DNA of 64,000 nucleotides from an uncultured Pedobacter sp. (GTDB taxonomy: Bacteria; Bacteroidota; Bacteroidia; Sphingobacteriales; Sphingobacteriaceae): the NCBI RefSeq assembly GCF_946480185.1, contig NZ_CAMLIG010000017.1:1-64000 (forward strand). The letters are read 5' to 3'. Under the pieces are notes generated by a model, which saw only the letters and a program-made list of their open reading frames with translations, did not search any database and was not told the origin of the DNA. Made by a program: the position numbers and the translations under genes. This document shows positions 16,773-24,856 of this stretch, in pieces (within the stretch, counting starts at the first letter, position 1; every line of letters starts with the position of its first letter).

Positions 16773-17828
16773 ATGAGCATTTCACAAGAAAGAAACGACG
16801 TACCGTCCAAAAAAAAGATTTTTTACCCTATCAAAGAACCGTTAAGAAACTACTTAATTAAGTTTGATAGAGAGGTAGAACTGCCGATACAGTACGCCGA
16901 TATGCTCCGTTTTAATCTAGCTACACCTTTGTTGGATAAAAATAGCAAAGACACACTTTGGCAAACGGTTTACTATGACGAGAGCGAGATGAAAGAACTT
17001 TATATGGGCTTAAAATATATTTATGCTTTAATGAACGCCGCAGGCCGTTTGGAAGTGATGAATCATCTTTCTGTCTCTCGGATAGATTATTGTTCTTTTG
17101 GAAATTCAAAGCCTTTCCGGGTTCGTGTCATCAATCGTTTAAATGATAACTACGACCATTTTTATGTTAAACGAGCAGATGCTTCGCGGATTTACGGTTT
17201 AGAGTTGGAACATATTTTATCGCCCAACAGGATCAGTTACATCACCAATAAAGAAACATTGATTGAAGAACACATCCCCGGTTTGCCCGGTGATGTTTTT
17301 GTAGACGAGTATATCAATGAAGTAAAGTTTAACCAAACCCGTATCAGCAAAGAGTTTGTAAAATTTAACGAACGTTGTTTTGTTCGATTATTGGGCGATA
17401 TGCGCTCATACAACTTTGTGGTGGATATTACGCCGGATATCGAGGGCAACCAGTACCGTATTAGAGCGATAGATTTTGACCAGCAATCTTACGAAGGGAA
17501 ACTAAAACTTTACCTGCCGCAATATTTTAAAGAGAACAACAACTTGGTTTTTTTGGGAATGGATTCCATCAATGAGCACACCATGAAACAATACCAACAA
17601 GAGGAACGGAGCATTATTAGTCACCGTGTGAAACTAGGCAGGTACAGATTACGTGAGCTTTTTGACGCTTCTTTAAACGACGAAATTGCACCTTTAGAAA
17701 AAACATTGGCTTTAGGACAAGAATTGGCGGATTACCATCAGGATAAAAAGTTTACCAAAATTAAGCACATGGGACGGATGGTGAAAGCACATTTATACGC
17801 CTGTTTAACCAGTAAAGTGCGTGATTGA
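16773..17828 (+). CDS. Uncharacterised protein with kinase-fold-like motifs
   Basis: A 351-residue protein I do not recognise by name. Residue spacing resembles an aminoglycoside/choline kinase fold: YVKR with K133 (beta-3 lysine), LELE at 143-146 (helix C acid), IEEHIPGLPG at 164-173 (hinge), LLGDMRSYNF at 206-215 (like HGDxxxxN, with D209 and N214), and AIDFDQ at 232-237 (metal-binding DFD). The usual first His is Leu. These are observations from motif spacing; no phosphate acceptor can be named. It lies 38 bases after crtI and overlaps the following methyltransferase gene by 3 bases, so it is probably cotranscribed with both. Confidence 0.6.
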   Translation: MSISQERNDVPSKKKIFYPIKEPLRNYLIKFDREVELPIQYADMLRFNLATPLLDKNSKDTLWQTVYYDESEMKELYMGLKYIYALMNAAGRLEVMNHLSVSRIDYCSFGNSKPFRVRVINRLNDNYDHFYVKRADASRIYGLELEHILSPNRISYITNKETLIEEHIPGLPGDVFVDEYINEVKFNQTRISKEFVKFNERCFVRLLGDMRSYNFVVDITPDIEGNQYRIRAIDFDQQSYEGKLKLYLPQYFKENNNLVFLGMDSINEHTMKQYQQEERSIISHRVKLGRYRLRELFDASLNDEIAPLEKTLALGQELADYHQDKKFTKIKHMGRMVKAHLYACLTSKVRD

Positions 17829-18559
17829 TGAAATTATTTTTTAAAAAACTCATCCCAAAATTGTGGTTTAAAGTTTATTCAGAGTTTAAAAACAGAAATA
17901 AAACTGCTGAGGAAGTTTTCACTGAGATTTACAAAAAGGGCTATTGGGGCAAAAATAATGTAGAATCCGCTTATTTCTCTGGAACTGGAACTCATGATGT
18001 AAATACGTTGAAATATATTGATACGTTATGCGATTTTATCCAAAAACACAACATAAAATCGGCGTTTGAAATCGGCTGTGGTGATTTCTCCATCATGAAA
18101 AAGGTTTTGCAAAACGTTAAAGTGGATTACACTGGAGCAGATATTGTCCGTAGTTTAGTTGCTCATTTACAACAAACTTATAAAAACGAAAAGACAAATT
18201 TCTTCCATTTAGACGCAATTAGGTCGGAAAATTATCCCGATGCAGATTTATGTGTGATAAGGCAAGTGTTACAACACCTCACGAATGCGCAAATCAGTCA
18301 AATTTTGCAGAAAACCAAAAAATTTAAATACGTAATAGTCACAGAACATTTGCCCGTAAATCCAACGATTTTAAATGGCGATAAAAGTTTAGGTGGTTAT
18401 ATCCGATTACAAAATACTAAAACTTCTGGGGTGTTTTTAGATGCTCCGCCGTTTTCGTTGAAATGCGAAACAATTTTGTCTTATGCTAAAGATGATGAAG
18501 ATTTAAATGGAAAAATCATTCCCGCATTAATGGTGAGCAGTTTAGTGGTGAACAATTAA
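17828..18559 (+). CDS. Class I SAM-dependent methyltransferase
   Basis: A 243-residue cytosolic protein. Motif I for SAM binding is SAFEIGCGDFSIMKKVL (about 65-81), an acidic motif II follows (DYTGADIVRSLV), and DLCVIRQVLQHLTNAQI is the motif IV/post-motif region. The start ATG overlaps the stop of the preceding gene (TGATG). The substrate is not apparent; similar proteins act on glycans or lipids. Together with the kinase-like gene upstream and the convergent glycosyltransferase this suggests a small envelope-modification group, which is inference. Confidence 0.8.
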   Translation: MKLFFKKLIPKLWFKVYSEFKNRNKTAEEVFTEIYKKGYWGKNNVESAYFSGTGTHDVNTLKYIDTLCDFIQKHNIKSAFEIGCGDFSIMKKVLQNVKVDYTGADIVRSLVAHLQQTYKNEKTNFFHLDAIRSENYPDADLCVIRQVLQHLTNAQISQILQKTKKFKYVIVTEHLPVNPTILNGDKSLGGYIRLQNTKTSGVFLDAPPFSLKCETILSYAKDDEDLNGKIIPALMVSSLVVNN

Positions 18560-18653
18560 TTGCGATCGTTTGCAAAGAGCGCTTAAGACGGCTTTTCGAT
18601 TTTATCTAAGATTTAACATTTTCCTTGATGCAAAACATCGAGATGAAATAGCC

Positions 18654-18695
18654 AACCCAAACTCGTTAAAAACGAGCGCAATACTTGTTCGGGTT
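18654..18695. terminator. Nested hairpin between convergent genes
   Basis: An inner CTCGTT-aaa-AACGAG stem lies inside an outer AACCCAAAC / GTTCGGGTT pair. It sits between a plus-strand methyltransferase and a minus-strand glycosyltransferase and may end both transcripts. No strong T-run follows. Confidence 0.4.
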
Positions 18696-18699
18696 TACT

Positions 18700-19923
18700 T
18701 TATTCAGAAATTGTTTGAGTTATTAAGTTATACCATTTAGCTTTCAACAGCTCGTTATCTAATGTTTTGATTACAATTTGTTTTGCCTGTCTTGCTTTTT
18801 CTTTATACAAAGGGTAATCGTTTTGCACCTCCAATAAAGCGTTTGCAACTGTTTCTGGATTCAAATCCTTAATAATTATAACCTGTTCTGATAGAAAATC
18901 TTTAGCATAACCATTATTAGATGTAATCACAGGTATTTCCGCCAACGAAGCTTCCACTGTAGGAAGCCCAAAAGCTTCATATTCGCTAATTAGAACCAAT
19001 GCCAAAGTTTTTTCAAGTAATTCTTTAATTTTAGAATCATTTGCGGATTCAATAAAGGATACATGAATATTTTTAGCCGTCATTTCCTCAATTTTCGATA
19101 GAACTTCAGCAGCATAGGCGCCATACCCTTTATCTCCTGCTATTACCAGTTCAATAGGATTGTTTGCTTTTTTGTAGTAGATCTCATACGCTGCTAGCAG
19201 TAACAAAATATTTTTTCTTTTTTCTAGCTTGGCTAAACACAAAAAAATATGCTGTGTTTTAGATTGAACATTTTCAAAAAAATTGTGATAACCATTCGAT
19301 ATAACGGAAGAATTTATTTTTTTCTTAAAAACATCCTCAAAATCATTCCGCACATCTTCTGTAATAAAAACTATGCTATGCGAGTAAAAAGAACAGACAC
19401 TCAGTTGTGCCCATACAAGATTAAGAACATCATTTTTTAAATCTTTATTTTGCTTGTATTTTATTAATCCTTCTGCTGTCATCAACTGTTCCGCTTTTTT
19501 GTCGCTTAACCAATTGTTAAAAACGTTCGCGTAGTTACTTTCCTTTACATCAAAACGAAAATTAACGTCGTTAATAGTTGGTAAAAACTTTTCGTTTTTC
19601 AAATACCAAAAATCGTGTAGGATGGTAATTGTTTTCGTTACAATAAATGGTGAAATATTGAACTGTGGATTTATATACAAGTCAAAGTTGTTTTTAGCAA
19701 TTAAACCTGGCGTTTCGTATATTTCTTCAATTGAAAGAGGTTGAGCTTTGGCAATGATACATCTGCTTTCGGGTAGGTTATATGGAACTTTATTTCCTTC
19801 AAAAGTTAAGTAATAAAACTCCATCAAATCGGTATCTGTTAAGTGGTTAACGAGCCATTGGGTAACTCTGCCGATGCCACTATTAAGTTTTCTTCTTGCA
19901 TCAATTAAAATCTTTTTTTTCAT
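18700..19923 (-). CDS. Glycosyltransferase, GT4-like (family 1)
   Basis: A 407-residue GT-B-fold enzyme. The N-terminal half begins KKKILIDARRKLNSGIGRV, with the glycine-containing loop that binds the acceptor. The C-terminal half has the donor-binding pattern LAKLEKRKNILLLLAAYEI, then EYEAFGLPTVEASLAEIPVI with the conserved E...E pair, and VITSNNGYAKDFL. It transfers a sugar from a nucleotide-sugar donor, probably at the cytoplasmic face during glycan assembly. No signal peptide or membrane helix is seen. The sugar and acceptor cannot be told; there is no wider polysaccharide cluster here. Confidence 0.88.
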   Translation of the reverse strand: MKKKILIDARRKLNSGIGRVTQWLVNHLTDTDLMEFYYLTFEGNKVPYNLPESRCIIAKAQPLSIEEIYETPGLIAKNNFDLYINPQFNISPFIVTKTITILHDFWYLKNEKFLPTINDVNFRFDVKESNYANVFNNWLSDKKAEQLMTAEGLIKYKQNKDLKNDVLNLVWAQLSVCSFYSHSIVFITEDVRNDFEDVFKKKINSSVISNGYHNFFENVQSKTQHIFLCLAKLEKRKNILLLLAAYEIYYKKANNPIELVIAGDKGYGAYAAEVLSKIEEMTAKNIHVSFIESANDSKIKELLEKTLALVLISEYEAFGLPTVEASLAEIPVITSNNGYAKDFLSEQVIIIKDLNPETVANALLEVQNDYPLYKEKARQAKQIVIKTLDNELLKAKWYNLITQTISE

Positions 19924-20101
19924 CGAAGAATATAGTTTTTAAAGGTGTCCCGAATTTTTCGTACAAACGACGTTAATGCCACAACGTTTTCCACCGTACT
20001 AAAGTAGATAAATAACTCATGATTTAACTAAACACGGCGCAGAAGAAACGCGGAGTCTCTGAAAAAAGGGATTCTCTTTGAACTGAACACATCAAACAAA
20101 A

Positions 20102-20125
20102 AAGCAACACCGAAAGATGTTGCTT
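20102..20125 (-). terminator. Terminator of serS
   Basis: AAGCAACA-ccgaaaga-TGTTGCTT gives an 8-bp stem; on the minus strand it is followed by TTTTGTTTGATG. It lies 25 bases past the serS stop. Confidence 0.85.
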
Positions 20126-20149
20126 CTCAAAAACATGTTTAAATCGGAT

Positions 20150-21421
20150 TTATCCTATAAAATCGAAACCTGTAAACGGTACTAAACATTCCGGCACTTT
20201 AATACCATCTTCGGTTTGGTAATTCTCCAAAATAGAGGCTAAAATCCTGGGTAAAGCTAAAGCACTTCCATTTAAAGTATGTGGCAACTGCGTTTTGCCT
20301 TCTTTTCCTTTAAAACGCAATTTTAAACGGTTGCTCTGGAAAGTCTCGAAGTTAGAAACGGAAGAAACTTCTAACCAACGTTCCTGCGCTGCGCTATAAA
20401 CTTCCATATCATAAGTTAAAGCAGAAGTAAAGCCCATATCGCCACCACATAACCTTAAAACACGGTATTGTAAGCCTAACTTTTGCAATAAACCTTGAAC
20501 GTGTAAGCTCATTTGTTCCAAAACTTCATAAGATTTTTCTGGATGGACAATTTGTACAATTTCTACCTTATCAAACTGATGCAAGCGATTTAAACCACGA
20601 ACATGAGCACCATAAGAACCCGCTTCCCTACGGAAACACGGCGTATAGCCACAGTTTTTAATCGGTAATTCTTCTTCTTTTAAAATCACATCACGGTAAA
20701 GGTTGGTTACAGGTACTTCGGCAGTCGGAATCAGATACAAATTATCCAAACCAACTTGGTACATCTGCCCTTCTTTATCTGGCAATTGCCCCGTTCCAAA
20801 ACCGGATGCTTCGTTTACTAAAAGCGGAACCATCATTTCATCGTAGCCCGCTTTTTCTGCTTCAGCTAAAAAGAAATTGATCAATGCTCTCTGGATTTTA
20901 GCGCCTTTTCCTTTATAAACCGGAAAGCCAGCGCCAGTAATTTTAACACCTAATTCAAAATCAATCAGGTTATATTTTGCTGCCAATTCCCAATGAGGCA
21001 ATGCGTTTTTTGGTAAGTTGGGTAATTCTCCATTACTCAACACCACTTCATTTTCTTCGGGAGTTTTTCCTCTCGGAACGCTACTGTGTGGTAAGTTGGG
21101 TAAAATCACCAACTTTTGTTGTAACTCATGCTCAATAATCGCTAATTCTTCCTGCAAGGCTTTTACCTCTTCCTTAGATTTTGAGGTTTCTGCTTTTATC
21201 GCTTCTGCTTCCTCTTTTTTTCCGTTGCGCATCAATTCACCAATCTGTTTAGCCGCCGCATTACCTTTCGCTAACAGCTCATCTGCTTGTGCTTGGGTAC
21301 TTTTTCTTTGATCATCTAAATGGATAATCTGGTCAACCAATTCTGGCTGGTTGAAATTCTTTACGGCTAATCGCTCTAAAACTTCCTCTTTATTTTCGCG
21401 GATATAACTAACTTGCAGCAT
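20150..21421 (-). CDS. serS: Seryl-tRNA synthetase
   Basis: A 423-residue class II synthetase charging tRNA-Ser. Residues about 1-110 form the long antiparallel coiled coil that holds the tRNA variable arm (Lys/Glu/Ala-rich). The catalytic domain shows motif 2 FRREAGSYGAHVRGLNRLHQF and motif 3 NGSALALPRILASILENYQ. Length is normal. A TATATTTG box (21436-21443, minus strand) lies close ahead of the start codon, so the leader is short. A hairpin terminator follows. It is divergent from rsmI. Confidence 0.98.
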   Translation of the reverse strand: MLQVSYIRENKEEVLERLAVKNFNQPELVDQIIHLDDQRKSTQAQADELLAKGNAAAKQIGELMRNGKKEEAEAIKAETSKSKEEVKALQEELAIIEHELQQKLVILPNLPHSSVPRGKTPEENEVVLSNGELPNLPKNALPHWELAAKYNLIDFELGVKITGAGFPVYKGKGAKIQRALINFFLAEAEKAGYDEMMVPLLVNEASGFGTGQLPDKEGQMYQVGLDNLYLIPTAEVPVTNLYRDVILKEEELPIKNCGYTPCFRREAGSYGAHVRGLNRLHQFDKVEIVQIVHPEKSYEVLEQMSLHVQGLLQKLGLQYRVLRLCGGDMGFTSALTYDMEVYSAAQERWLEVSSVSNFETFQSNRLKLRFKGKEGKTQLPHTLNGSALALPRILASILENYQTEDGIKVPECLVPFTGFDFIG

Positions 21422-21511
21422 CTTTTAATTTTTTACAAATATAGTATTGCGCAATGAGTATTGCATATCACAGACCAATAATTGTAAAATTGAAAAGATA
21501 AATTTGATGAT

Positions 21512-22222
21512 ATGAACGGCAAACTTTACTTGGTACCCACGCCAATTGGCAATTTAGAAGACATTACTTTACGGGCTTTACGCATTTTAAAAGAAGTGGA
21601 TTTAATTTTAGCCGAAGACACCCGTACATCTGCGCCTATGCTCAAACATTTTGAGATCGACCAAAAAGTTTTTGCCCATCATCAACATAATGAGCACAAG
21701 GCTGTTGCCGAGATTGTCAAATTTTTAAAAGAAGGTAAAAATATCGCCTTAATTTCTGATGCCGGTACGCCAGCTATTTCCGACCCAGGTTTTTTATTGG
21801 TTCGCGAGGTTTTAAAACATGATTTACCGGTAGAATGTTTGCCCGGAGCAACGGCTTTTGTTCCGGCTTTGGTCAACTCGGGTTTACCCAATGATAGGTT
21901 TACTTTTGAAGGATTTTTACCTGTAAAAAAAGGTCGTCAAACCCGTCTAAAAGATTTGATTTACGAACAACGCACCATGATTTTTTACGAATCTCCGCAC
22001 CGTTTATTAAAAACCTTAGAAGAATTTATTGAATATTTTGGAGAGGAACGACAAGCCTCAATTTCCCGTGAGTTGACCAAAATGTTTGAAGAAAACGTAC
22101 GTGGAACTTTAACAGAAATAAAAACGCATTTTGAAGAAAACATTTTAAAAGGTGAGTTTGTGATTATAGTTGCTGGAAGCGATAAACCAGCTCCAAAAAA
22201 AGACGAAAAATATTATAAATAA
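21512..22222 (+). CDS. rsmI: 16S rRNA (cytidine-1402 2'-O)-methyltransferase
   Basis: A 236-residue tetrapyrrole-methylase-fold enzyme. Motifs are PTPIGNLEDITLRALRIL at about 8-25, AEDTRTSAPML, SDAGTPAISDPGFLLVREV (SAM-binding loop) and PGATAFVPALVNSGLPNDRF. It methylates the ribose of C1402 in the decoding centre. It ends after the catalytic domain, so the extra C-terminal domain of E. coli RsmI is reduced. Its stop overlaps the lnt start by one base, so the two are cotranscribed. Confidence 0.95.
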   Translation: MNGKLYLVPTPIGNLEDITLRALRILKEVDLILAEDTRTSAPMLKHFEIDQKVFAHHQHNEHKAVAEIVKFLKEGKNIALISDAGTPAISDPGFLLVREVLKHDLPVECLPGATAFVPALVNSGLPNDRFTFEGFLPVKKGRQTRLKDLIYEQRTMIFYESPHRLLKTLEEFIEYFGEERQASISRELTKMFEENVRGTLTEIKTHFEENILKGEFVIIVAGSDKPAPKKDEKYYK

Positions 22223-23874
22223 TGAAAAGACACATCTGGCTGGCTTTACTTTCTAGCTTTTTACTTTGGTTGGCCTGGCCTCCTATTCCCTACACTTCCG
22301 TTATTTTATTGTTTGCATTAGTTCCTTTGATGATTGCTTTGCAGGAATTATCGGAAAGTGAGCGAGCAAAAAAGCCTATATTTTTAACCGCCGGCTTAAC
22401 ATTTTTGGTTTGGAATACGGCATCTATCTATTGGGTTTTTAATTCATTAAATGCGGTAATGCCCACCATTGCGGCCTGTATTTTATCTTTAATTCCTTTT
22501 TGCTTAGGCGCTTTTTTAATGACTTTGAGTTTTTGGTTTTACCGAAAAATCGCTGCTAAAACTAAACCTATTATAGCCGATTTATGTTTAGTTGGCTTAT
22601 GGATGAGCTACGAATATTTGCACCAAACATGGGATTTAAAATTCCCTTGGATGACTTTAGGAAATGGATTTGCTACCTCTGCCCAACTGATCCAATGGTA
22701 CGAATACACCGGAGTTTACGGTGGAACTTTATGGATTTTGGTGAGTAATATTTTGATTTTTAGGATGTACGAACAAATTAAAAATACAAAATTAGAAAGT
22801 AAAAATACAGAGGCTGGCAAGTTGCACAACAAGAAATCAAGTTTAGCTTTAATTAGTTTACTGGCTTGGATTGTGCTCCCGGTGACGGTTTCGTTGTATA
22901 TGTACAACAATTACGAGGAAGAAGTTAACCCTTCTGATGTAGTGGTAGTCCAGCCAAATATTGATCCGTATGGCAAAAACTTTATTTATACACCCGAGGA
23001 ACAACTGAATAAATTGATAAAACTGAGTAAAGAAAAAGGACAGGTAAATACTGAGTTTTTTATTTGGCCCGAAACTGCTTTAGTTGGCTTTACAGAAGAA
23101 GACCGATTTTTAGAGAGTCGGAATTTCACAACCGTAAATCACTTTTTGGATAGCTTTAAAAATGCAACAGTAATCACTGGTGCAGAGACCTATTTGGTTT
23201 ATCAAAACAAAAGGACTGAATCCGCGAGATTTGACCAACAAAATAACATCTATTGGGATAGCTTTAATGCTGCTGTTGCAATTGAAAATTCGCCAAAACT
23301 GCAGTTTTACCATAAATCTAAATTGGTTCCGGGTGTAGAAAAAATGCCATTTCCGGCATTGCTAAAAGTTCTGAACCCGCTTTTTGAAAAATTTGGAGGC
23401 ACAACAGGTGGTTACGGAGCACAAAAAGAACCTAGCAATTTATACGCTTCTAGCGGAATAGGCGTGGTTCCGGCTATCTGTTACGAGTCTATTTGGGGAG
23501 ATTGGATTGCGAAATCCGTAAATAAGGGTGCTCAATTTATTGCAGTGATTACCAATGACGGTTGGTGGGGAAATACCACAGGAAAAGACCAACACCTAGA
23601 TTACGCCCGATTAAGAGCAATTGAAAACCGACGGTGGGTGGCTCGTTCTGCCAACACGGGGATTTCGGCCTTTATTAACCAGCGTGGAGATGTGGTGCAA
23701 AAAACCGAATGGTGGAAAGATGCGGTAATTAAACAGGATATCAACTTAAACTCTGAACTCACTTTTTACACCAAACATCAGGACTGGATTGTTTATCCAT
23801 TTTTGGTGATTGGGGTTTTGAGCTTGATTTACTCGGTTTTGATTAAGGTTTTCAGAAAGGATAAGGTTTCATGA
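22222..23874 (+). CDS. lnt: Apolipoprotein N-acyltransferase
   Basis: A 550-residue inner-membrane enzyme that adds the third acyl chain to lipoproteins. About the first 230 residues hold six to seven hydrophobic helices. The C-terminal part is a nitrilase-like domain with the expected triad contexts: Glu in FIWPETALVGF, Lys in FYHKSKLVPGVE, and Cys in VPAICYESIWGDW. TNDGWWGNTTGKDQHLDYAR is the conserved post-Cys segment. A last membrane helix lies at about 520-540. Length is normal. It overlaps rsmI by one base. Confidence 0.95.
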   Translation: MKRHIWLALLSSFLLWLAWPPIPYTSVILLFALVPLMIALQELSESERAKKPIFLTAGLTFLVWNTASIYWVFNSLNAVMPTIAACILSLIPFCLGAFLMTLSFWFYRKIAAKTKPIIADLCLVGLWMSYEYLHQTWDLKFPWMTLGNGFATSAQLIQWYEYTGVYGGTLWILVSNILIFRMYEQIKNTKLESKNTEAGKLHNKKSSLALISLLAWIVLPVTVSLYMYNNYEEEVNPSDVVVVQPNIDPYGKNFIYTPEEQLNKLIKLSKEKGQVNTEFFIWPETALVGFTEEDRFLESRNFTTVNHFLDSFKNATVITGAETYLVYQNKRTESARFDQQNNIYWDSFNAAVAIENSPKLQFYHKSKLVPGVEKMPFPALLKVLNPLFEKFGGTTGGYGAQKEPSNLYASSGIGVVPAICYESIWGDWIAKSVNKGAQFIAVITNDGWWGNTTGKDQHLDYARLRAIENRRWVARSANTGISAFINQRGDVVQKTEWWKDAVIKQDINLNSELTFYTKHQDWIVYPFLVIGVLSLIYSVLIKVFRKDKVS

Positions 23875-23953
23875 CTGGGCCATTGCTAGGGCTGTTTTTC
23901 CGAACTTCAGATTTAAAAACAATACCCTTAAGTTAAAATATTCTTCTGCTTTT

Positions 23954-24076
23954 CGTCATTTCGACGATAAGAGAAATTTCACATACAAAGTTTCCAGTTC
24001 GCATGAAAAACCTTGCAATTTTAAAAATCGCATGGGAACCTATTTGTGAGATGTCTCGTTGCCTCGACATGACGAC
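23954..24076. repeat. Imperfect palindromic intergenic repeat (GTCATTTCGACG type)
   Basis: The left arm CGTCATTTCGACGATAAGAG, extended by AAATTTCACA, mirrors the right arm TGTGAGATGTCTCGTTGCC, extended by TCGACATGACGA. The element fills the gap between convergent lnt and a small membrane-protein gene. This is a common style of short mobile or folded repeat in Bacteroidota. Confidence 0.65.
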
Positions 24077-24102
24077 GCTTTTAAATTGAAAAAAATCCTT
24101 CT

Positions 24103-24498
24103 CTAAAAGGATTTAATAGTAACCTCTCCCATTCCATTTTTCTCGTAAACAGCCAAACAAAGCTTTCTAAATTGTTCCGCAAAAACAGGTTCAGTTAAAC
24201 TCACAGTATTAGGGAAAGGTTTGTCTTGGGCAAAAAAGTAAACCTTAGTGTTTCCGTATTTGGTATGGGGCAAAAAATCGCCATAGGTTTTCATATCCAC
24301 AAAATTTGCGGTATCAACCGTAACTATATAAGCTCTTAAAACTGGCCCAACGTTTTGTTCATTTCTTACAAAACTTATCTCCTTGAATTTCGTTTTCAGA
24401 TTTTTAATTCCCGGTTGCGAAAGACTATTATAAATCATTATTCCGATTAAAATGATAACTACGGAAATTAGGATTGTTTTACGGTTGGGATTTTTCAT
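24103..24498 (-). CDS. Small membrane-anchored protein of unknown function
   Basis: A 131-residue protein with one N-terminal transmembrane helix (about 9-26, ILISVVIILIGIMIYNSL) preceded by positive residues, so the rest probably faces the periplasm. The soluble part has a mixed alpha/beta pattern (RAYIVTVDTANFVDMKTYGD, TKVYFFAQDKPFPN) and no motif I recognise. It is a single gene between two repeat elements, transcribed towards lnt. No terminator is evident. Confidence 0.65.
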   Translation of the reverse strand: MKNPNRKTILISVVIILIGIMIYNSLSQPGIKNLKTKFKEISFVRNEQNVGPVLRAYIVTVDTANFVDMKTYGDFLPHTKYGNTKVYFFAQDKPFPNTVSLTEPVFAEQFRKLCLAVYEKNGMGEVTIKSF

Positions 24499-24650
24499 GA
24501 TTACTTATTCGTTCGGGATTGCAAGGTATTGCTTTTATTTTTCGATTCATTAAATCGAAGCAATTTTGTGCTTTACTAAAAAAGATATCATCAGAAAGAC
24601 TGATGTAATTGACGTCAAAATATCAAATGATTTAATCCCAAATCAGTCCC

Positions 24651-24760
24651 GTGTTAGGGATAGCAGTGAAAATCCTTTTTGTAATGCTGAGCGGAGTCGA
24701 AGTATAACAAAAAAGATTGTAACGTATAGCCCGGCCCGCCAGTTGGCGGAAACACCCAAA
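24651..24760. repeat. Mosaic palindromic repeat related to the TTAACG family
   Basis: The inverted pair AATCCTTTTTG / CAAAAAAGATT surrounds GCTGAGCGGAGTCGAAG, the reverse complement of the loop type in the copy at 8415. The right side adds CCGCCAGTTGGCGG, as in the relative at 3580. The rest of the 24499-24856 gap (358 bases) holds nothing else I can identify. Confidence 0.55.
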
Positions 24761-24856
24761 ATATAATTACCAACAAATACCTTTCACCCAAAACCTTACA
24801 CCGCTTCTTTAAATCTTCTGATAAAAAGCCTTATTTTTACACAAATTTATTTTGAA

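Noticed and set aside
16773..19923. Polysaccharide biosynthesis locus
   Set aside because: Only one glycosyltransferase and one methyltransferase are present, on opposite strands, without flippase, polymerase or sugar-nucleotide genes.
24566..24766. Small plus-strand frame of 66 codons
   Set aside because: It lies across a palindromic repeat and has no recognisable domain.
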